Below, piece after piece: positions 30,730-35,349 of a DNA stretch of 35,349 bases. Position 1 is the first letter of the stretch. Each line of letters begins with the position of its first letter. Position numbers and translations under genes: made by a program. This DNA is from Pseudomonadota bacterium (GTDB taxonomy: Bacteria > Pseudomonadota > Alphaproteobacteria > Caulobacterales > Caulobacteraceae), in the NCBI GenBank assembly GCA_023390245.1, contig JAEWDF010000050.1, positions 1-35,349 of the forward strand. Direction: 5' to 3'. A model generated the notes under the pieces. The model saw only the letters and a program-made list of their open reading frames with translations, ran no database searches and was not told the DNA's origin.

Positions 30730-32331
30730 ATGCAGCGGATGCTGGCGTGGGTTTTTATGTTCTTCATCGGTCTGGGGTCCACAGCAGAGGCTCGTCAGTC
30801 CGGTCCCCGGACGCTCGACCCGGATTCACAGGTCTCCGGGCGTCTGGGCGAAGGAGGCGAGCGCCTGCCCGACGGAACGCCGTTCGATTGCTATGCGATA
30901 GAGACGCGCCCAGGCCAGCGGGTCATTTTGACGCTGAACGCAGAGGCCTTCAACGGACGGCTGCTGGTCGCAAGGGGCGGTCAATGCGCCGGGGCTCGCC
31001 TGCAGCATGACAGTGGAACGGCCAGTCCCGCGGGACTGGGCTTCACGGGCGCTGGCGGGCGCTATTTGGTTTTGGTGCGGCCGCGCGGGACTGAAGGCGC
31101 GGGTCCCTATACCCTGAAGGTCGAGGGCGGCGCGCCGATGCAGACCGCCGCCATCGAGGCGCGCCCAGGCGACGCCGAGCGGTTGGCGCTGATGAACAGC
31201 CAGGTCCGGCAGCGCGAAGCGCAGTTGGCGGCCGAGGCGGCGCGGCGTGTCGCCGAGGCGGAGCAGCGCCGCCTCGCTGAGCTCGAACGCCAGCAGCAGG
31301 AAGCCGAAGCGCGAGCGGAGCGCCAGGCCAATGCGGCGAACCTCTTCAACACCTTCGTCGGCACGCTGAGCAGCGAGTTGAACAACTATCAGGTCCAGAG
31401 GGCGGAGCAGCAGGCGTTTCTGAACGATGTTCAGTATCAGGCGGAGGAGATCGCCCGCCAGCGCGAGGCGGCGGAACGGGCGGAGCGACGGGCGCGCGAG
31501 GCCGAGCAGGAACGCGAACGCACCCAGCAAAGACAGAACGCGCAAGGCCTGGCCACGCAACTGGCGGAGGCCAACGCTTACCGCGAACGGCAAATGGCCC
31601 AGGCGACCGATCCGGGCGAGCGGCAGCGCCTTGCAGCCCAGAGCGCCGGCGCCCTGGACGTCGCCCGCCAGCTCGGCGTCGAAGGCGACGTTCGCAATCA
31701 GACCCAGGCGATCATGGCGGGAAGCCAGTCCTCGGCCATGATGGATCACGCCGACGCCCAGCAGCAGCGCCGCGACCAACTGGAATCCGAGCGCCGCGCC
31801 GCCGAACAACGCCAGATCCAGCAGGCGGAGGCGCGTCGGCTGGCTGAGGAACAGCGGCAAGTCCAGCAGGCCGAGCAGCGCCGCCAGGAACACGCGCGCG
31901 AGCAGCTGGCGCAGCAGGCCGCCGAGCGGGCGGAGCAGCAACGCCGCCGCGCAGCCGCCGAGGTTCAGACGGCCTATACCTCCGCTCCGCCAATCGGCCG
32001 CCTGACCCAGGACTGGTCCCAGTGGTTCACCCATGCGACCCACAACGGCGTGACCATCGCCTGGCGCGCCCGAATCTATGACCGCGACAGCATTAGGGTG
32101 CAGTGGCGGTGCGACAACCAATCCGGCGAGCGGCGCTACTGCAGCATCTCCGACAAGACGTACGCCTGCTACGCCGGAAACGTTCCAGCCGGTCAAGGCG
32201 GGGGGATTGGCGAGGCGTCCGACGTCGCGGCGGGTCGCCAGTACGCCTTCGTCAGCGAAACCGGCTGCCGCGGAACCGGCCTCACCTTCCTGCTACCGCA
32301 GGCGCGCGTCAGCGCCACGCCCGCCCTCTGA
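30730..32331 (+). CDS. Exported PPC-like/coiled-coil protein of unknown function
   Basis: A 533-residue protein with a signal peptide (RMLAWVFMFFIGLGSTAEA). Residues about 28-140 form a beta-sandwich like the bacterial pre-peptidase C-terminal (PPC) domain: SQVSGRLGEGGERLPDGTPFDCYAIETRPGQRVILTLNAEAFNGRLLVARGG ... GRYLVLVRPRGTEGAGPYTLKVEG. Residues about 155-440 are a long Gln/Glu/Ala/Arg-rich coiled coil. The last about 90 residues (WSQWFTHATHNGVTIAWRARIYDRDSIRVQWRCDNQSGERRYCSISDKTYACYAG) form a compact cysteine-containing domain. GGGGAGGA precedes the ATG at 30730. It shares its N-terminal domain with the SUMF1-like protein 22 bases downstream, so the two probably work together in the periplasm or envelope. 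Not matched to a named family. Confidence 0.8.
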   Translation: MQRMLAWVFMFFIGLGSTAEARQSGPRTLDPDSQVSGRLGEGGERLPDGTPFDCYAIETRPGQRVILTLNAEAFNGRLLVARGGQCAGARLQHDSGTASPAGLGFTGAGGRYLVLVRPRGTEGAGPYTLKVEGGAPMQTAAIEARPGDAERLALMNSQVRQREAQLAAEAARRVAEAEQRRLAELERQQQEAEARAERQANAANLFNTFVGTLSSELNNYQVQRAEQQAFLNDVQYQAEEIARQREAAERAERRAREAEQERERTQQRQNAQGLATQLAEANAYRERQMAQATDPGERQRLAAQSAGALDVARQLGVEGDVRNQTQAIMAGSQSSAMMDHADAQQQRRDQLESERRAAEQRQIQQAEARRLAEEQRQVQQAEQRRQEHAREQLAQQAAERAEQQRRRAAAEVQTAYTSAPPIGRLTQDWSQWFTHATHNGVTIAWRARIYDRDSIRVQWRCDNQSGERRYCSISDKTYACYAGNVPAGQGGGIGEASDVAAGRQYAFVSETGCRGTGLTFLLPQARVSATPAL

Positions 32332-32353
32332 TTCCCTCCAGCGAGTTCCCGAT

Positions 32354-33577
32354 ATGAAGACCGTTCCCCGTCTCTCGGCCGCCGTGCTTATGGCCGTCTC
32401 AGCCCCAGCCATGGCGCAGACGCCAATCAAGGCGGGGGACACCATTTCAGGCCAGCTCAGCAACAGCAGTCCGGTCTCTAGCAGTGGCGTACGCTACGAC
32501 TGCTATCTGTTGCCGACGACCTCCGGCAGTCGGTGGGCCATCGAGATGGTCTCTCCCACCATGGACACCTACCTCCAACTCGGCGTTGGAGAGGCCTGCG
32601 AGGGATCGACTGTGGTCCGCGCCGACGACGACGGCGCCGGCAATCTCAATTCCCGCCTGGTCTTCAATGCGGGGGGCGGCAGCTACATTCTGATCGCCCG
32701 CAGCCTGACCTCCGACGTGTTCGGGGACTACACCCTTTCGGTGACGCAGCAGCCAGGCGTGCACAACCGAGGACGCATGCCGCCCGGCCTCGAGATCACC
32801 ATCGCCGAGCCGGTCGTCGGCACGGCCTCCACGGTCGGCGACTCTCCGCCTCGGGAACAGGCTGGTCAGATCCTCAAGGACTGCGCGAATTGCCCGGAGG
32901 TGGTGGTCGTTCCGGCCGGGAGCTTCATGATGGGGTCGCCGGCGACCGAGGAGGGCCGCCAACCCTCGGAAGGCCCTCGCCACCCGGTGACCCTCAACCG
33001 GGCGTTCGCCGTCGGCCGATATGAGGTGACATTCGACGAATATGACGCCTGCGTCGCAGACGGCGGCTGCCGCCAGGTCCAGGACCAGGGGTTCGGGCGC
33101 GGCCGTCGTCCAGTCATCAACGTCAGCTACCAGGATGCGGAACGGTACGTGGCCTGGCTGTCGGAGACGACCGGCCAGTCCTATTTCATCCCCTCAGAGG
33201 CAGAGTGGGAATATGCCGCGCGCGCCGGGACCGACACGCCCTGGAACACCGGCTCGGCTATCCTGTCGGACGACGCCAACATTCTGGATCAGTTCAAGCG
33301 GACCGTGGTCGTGGGCGGCTATCCGGCCAACGCTTGGGGTCTGCACGACACCCACGGCAATGTCTCGGAATGGGTCCAAGACTGCATGGACACCGGCTAC
33401 GTCGGCGTGCCGACGGATGGGTCGGCGGCTCAGTCGGGGGATTGCGTCAATCGTCGCGTGTTGCGGGATGGCAGCTTCACAGAGCCGCCGAATAGCGTGC
33501 GCTCGGCCATGCGTAGGGTGTCGCCATCGCGATCGACCTACCACGGCGTGGGATTCCGAATAGCCCGGGCGCTCTGA
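32354..33577 (+). CDS. Exported PPC-like/SUMF1 (formylglycine-generating-enzyme fold) protein
   Basis: A 407-residue protein with a signal peptide (MKTVPRLSAAVLMAVSAPAMA). A PPC-like beta-sandwich covers about 25-130 (AGDTISGQLSNSSPVSSSGVRYDCYLLPTTSGSRWAIEM ... GGGSYILIARSLTSDVFGDYTLSVTQQ). A SUMF1/FGE-sulfatase domain covers about 175-405: VVVPAGSFMMGSPATEEGRQPSEGPRHPVTLNRAFAVGRYEVTFDEYDACV, INVSYQDAERYVAWLSETTGQSYFIPSEAEWEYAARAG, WGLHDTHGNVSEWVQDC, RRVLRDGSFTEPPNSVRSAMR and GVGFRIARAL. The cysteine pair used by aerobic FGE is absent (DGSFTEPPNSV), so it is probably not a sulfatase activator but a binding or other SUMF1-fold protein. It follows the coiled-coil gene closely. Confidence 0.87.
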   Translation: MKTVPRLSAAVLMAVSAPAMAQTPIKAGDTISGQLSNSSPVSSSGVRYDCYLLPTTSGSRWAIEMVSPTMDTYLQLGVGEACEGSTVVRADDDGAGNLNSRLVFNAGGGSYILIARSLTSDVFGDYTLSVTQQPGVHNRGRMPPGLEITIAEPVVGTASTVGDSPPREQAGQILKDCANCPEVVVVPAGSFMMGSPATEEGRQPSEGPRHPVTLNRAFAVGRYEVTFDEYDACVADGGCRQVQDQGFGRGRRPVINVSYQDAERYVAWLSETTGQSYFIPSEAEWEYAARAGTDTPWNTGSAILSDDANILDQFKRTVVVGGYPANAWGLHDTHGNVSEWVQDCMDTGYVGVPTDGSAAQSGDCVNRRVLRDGSFTEPPNSVRSAMRRVSPSRSTYHGVGFRIARAL

Positions 33578-33704
33578 CGGCCACCCTTTCGGCTGTTCTC
33601 CGACGCTGGGTTTTTTCGCGTGATCCGGCGCGAGACGTAGAGGGGCGACGTATCGCAGGCAAACGCCATCTTTTCGGATGAAAGTGCCGACACGCAGTCC
33701 TGAC

Positions 33705-33979
33705 GGTGCTGTCAGCTTAACCGGTTCGAGATGAGGCTGCCCAACCCGTTCCGATCTAGGCGACCGCTGCCGCCCAAGTGGCCTGCGCTTCGGCGCGGAA
33801 GCGGCGAAAGGTAGGGCGGCTGATCAGGTGTCGCTGGACGTTGAAGGTGTTGTAGATCGCGGCGTGGGTGGTGAGGAATCGTTGGGCTGAGGTTTGGGAT
33901 TTGAAGCCCTGCTGCTGTCGTTCTCGTCGTCGCCCTAGCGGCGCGGCTGGAGATTTTTTAGCGTTAGACTGCCAGCACC
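33705..33979 (-). mobile_element. Internally deleted IS6-family copy (275 bp, MITE-like)
   Basis: Left end GGTGCTGTCAGCTTAA (33705-33720) and right end at 33964-33979 are both kept, but the centre is lost. What remains codes for about the last 58 residues of the transposase (frame ending at the minus-strand stop at 33756-33758: GFKSQTSAQRFLTTHAAIYNTFNVQRHLISRPTFRRFRAEAQ), then about 30 bases before the right end. It cannot make transposase but could be moved in trans by the intact copy. Its right flank gccatccc agrees at 7 of 8 bases with that of the intact copy at 21815. Confidence 0.75.
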
Positions 33980-33998
33980 GCCATCCCGTCCTCCGCTA

Positions 33999-34609
33999 GG
34001 TGCTGTCAGGTTAATCGCCTGCGGACGAAGTTCGCCCAACCGGATCCGATCTAAGCGAGAGCCGCCGCCCAAGCGGCTTCCGCCTCGGCGCGAAAACGGC
34101 GAAGGGTGGGGCGGCTGATCAGATGTCGTTGAACGTTGAAGGTGTTGTAGATCGCCGCGTGGATGGTGAGAAAACGCTGGGCTGAGGCTTGGGACTTGAA
34201 GCCCTGTTGTTGCCGTTCTCGTCGTCGGATCGGCAGGTGGGAGTTCTCGACCCGATTGTTTTCCCGCAGCCGGCCCGGTCGGTGGATCTGAGCCAGGCCG
34301 AGCTCTCGAAGCGCCGATCCGTATGACGCCAAGCCGTCGGTCGTGATCCTTTCCGGCTCGATGGGCTGATTGCGCAGCAAGCGGCCCAGCAATGTCAGCG
34401 CCGCTTCCGTATCCCGCCGACGCTGAACGACGAGATCCAGCACCTCGCCTTCGTCGTCGACCGCGCGCCAGAGATACATCCGCCGGCCGCCGATCCAGCA
34501 GACCATTTCATCCAGATGCCAGCGTGGCGACGGCGCCGGTCGGCGCTTCTTCAGCCGCCGCGCGATCAGCGGCCCGAACTTCTTCGTCCAGCATCGTATG
34601 GTCTCGTAG
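33999..34609 (-). mobile_element. IS6-family copy truncated at the transposase N-terminus
   Basis: The left end is present (GGTGCTGTCAGGTTAA at 33999-34014). The transposase frame runs on the minus strand from the stop at 34051 to about 34609, covering the part from YETIRCWTKKFGP to RRFRAEAEAAWAAALA, including the catalytic WHLDEM, TTDGLASY and VENSHLP blocks. The first about 45 residues and the right terminal repeat are missing. Identity to the complete copy ends at GTCTCGTAG (34601-34609), so it was cut by insertion or deletion. It lies only 19 bases from the 275-bp copy. Confidence 0.85.
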
Positions 34610-34627
34610 GCGCTAGTACCGTCGTTC

Positions 34628-35082
34628 GGCAATCTTTGGCGCTCGCATGTACAACTTGGTCGTTCTCGGGAACCGCAGGGTTACAATGGAGAGCCGATCA
34701 CGCTCGATGTCGGGCGGTGCGTCCGCGAATATACTGATGACGCTCTCACAGCGAAGTTCGGCAACTTTGACGAAGCGTCAGTAGCAGAGCTGGCCAAACT
34801 TCCTACGATTTTTGCATGTGAGAACGGATGGAACGTGCATCCGAGATTCGGAACGATCACGGATGTCACCTACCGAAAGGCGCTCGGGCAGGTTCGTATC
34901 GATTACGAGTTCATGCCGGTGATCCGTTCCTGACGCATGAACAGCTCGCGGCTCTCAGCTTCGAACTGCACATTAGTAACTGGGAACTGAACCGAACGCA
35001 CTGGGCTTTGAAAGAGGTCAATCTCCCGAAGGAACTACACCGTCAGGGCATAGCGTTGCCGGACTGTGACGTGATCCCCTGA
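34628..35082 (+). pseudogene. Broken conserved hypothetical gene between IS remnants
   Basis: An open frame without a start codon reads GNLWRSHVQLGRSREPQGYNGEPITLDVGRCVREYTDDALTAKFGNFDEASVAELAKLPTIFACENGWNVHPRFGTITDVTYRKALGQVRIDYEFMPVIRS to a stop at about 34931. The next frame continues FLTHEQLAALSFELHISNWELNRTHWALKEVNLPKELHRQGIALP to 35082. The join is natural if one base is restored near 34928 (V-I-x-F-L-T). The 5' end is cut by the truncated IS6 copy and the last codons may come from the left end of the IS3-type element. The family is a recurrent hypothetical, not named here. Base composition is lower in GC than its surroundings, suggesting transfer. Confidence 0.6.
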
Positions 35083-35130
35083 AACTCCTCTAGGAATAGC
35101 TAGAGTCCGCCCCTCGAAAGGACGGACAGA

Positions 35131-35349
35131 ATGAAGCGATCAAGGTTCACGGAAGAGCAGATGATCGGTATCCTGCGGGAGCAGGAGACCGGCGTGGCGA
35201 CGGCGGAGGTGTGCCGACGCCACGGAGTCAGCTCGGCGACCATTTTACAAACGGAAGGCTAAGTTCGGCGGGCTCGACGTGTCGGAGGCTCGGCGGCTGA
35301 AGACGCTCGAGGATGAGAACGCCCGGCTGAAGCGGATGCTGGCGGACGC
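35131..35349 (+). pseudogene. IS3-family orfA (transposase subunit), frameshifted and cut by the window edge
   Basis: Starts MKRSRFTEEQMIGILREQETGVATAEVCRRHGVSSAT, the standard N-terminal helix-turn-helix of IS3-family OrfA. The expected FYKRKAKFGGLDVSEARRLKTLEDENARLKRMLAD, with the leucine-zipper-like coiled coil, is in the next frame. An extra A at 35242 (in ACCATTTTAC) causes the shift; the original frame stops as SATILQTEG. The element continues beyond the window. GAAAGGACGGACAG precedes the ATG. Confidence 0.85.

Noticed and set aside
30826..32196. Minus-strand, leucine-rich open frame opposite the coiled-coil protein
   Set aside because: Leucine and alanine runs are the antisense image of the Gln/Glu/Arg-rich coiled coil.
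32354..33577. SUMF1 protein as the target of a diversity-generating retroelement
   Set aside because: No reverse transcriptase, template repeat or variable-repeat signature is present between 33430 and 33705.

Overview
The window looks like chromosome of a high-GC alphaproteobacterium of the Caulobacteraceae, most like Brevundimonas or Caulobacter. This is an inference from codon use, the large TonB-dependent receptor, the DUF6880/DUF6766/DUF2177/DUF2779 families, and an EcfG-type (general stress) promoter pattern. No rRNA or tRNA gene was recognised.

Layout. 1-132 is the tail of an IS481-type transposase. 331-5468 holds housekeeping and stress genes: a PPOX-type flavin protein, an AlkB-like dioxygenase, a DUF6880 protein and exonuclease III, then a compact plus-strand cluster (KGG-type small protein, two small proteins, YciE/DUF892, isochorismatase-like hydrolase). 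5465-10951 holds a GH65 glycosidase with a DUF6766 membrane protein, a zinc alcohol dehydrogenase with an SRPBCC protein, and a divergent SDR. The SRPBCC and SDR genes are separated by two back-to-back GGAAC-N17-GTT sites, which suggests co-control by the general stress sigma factor.

10981-17600 is a regulator-rich accessory stretch. It contains a decayed DUF2779 gene, a small lipoprotein, two convergent winged-helix response regulators with degenerate receivers, an AraC regulator, a secreted PDZ-alpha/beta hydrolase, and a MarR regulator coupled to an unknown protein. A 1003-residue TonB-dependent receptor (17828-20839) follows an AT-rich leader with two palindromes and ends in a strong hairpin terminator.

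20970-23100 is a mobile-element scar: a complete IS6-family element (20999-21814), a frameshifted GIY-YIG gene and a frameshifted tyrosine recombinase fragment.

23272-28983 is the most coherent system. Divergent arms carry DUF1365 plus an FAD oxidoreductase on one side. The other side carries an ECF sigma factor, a ChrR-like cupin anti-sigma factor, DUF1295, a cyclopropane-fatty-acid-synthase-like methyltransferase and DUF2177. It resembles the RpoE-ChrR singlet-oxygen regulon and its furan/methylated fatty acid genes. The ChrR-like protein has lost both cysteines of its N-terminal zinc site.

29375-33577 has a LuxR-type regulator divergent from two exported proteins. Both start with the same beta-sandwich (PPC-like) domain; one continues into a long coiled coil and the other into a SUMF1/FGE fold without the catalytic cysteines. 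This two-gene unit is the best candidate for an undescribed system. 33705-35349 is an IS graveyard: an internally deleted IS6 copy, a truncated IS6 copy, a broken conserved gene and a frameshifted IS3-type orfA.
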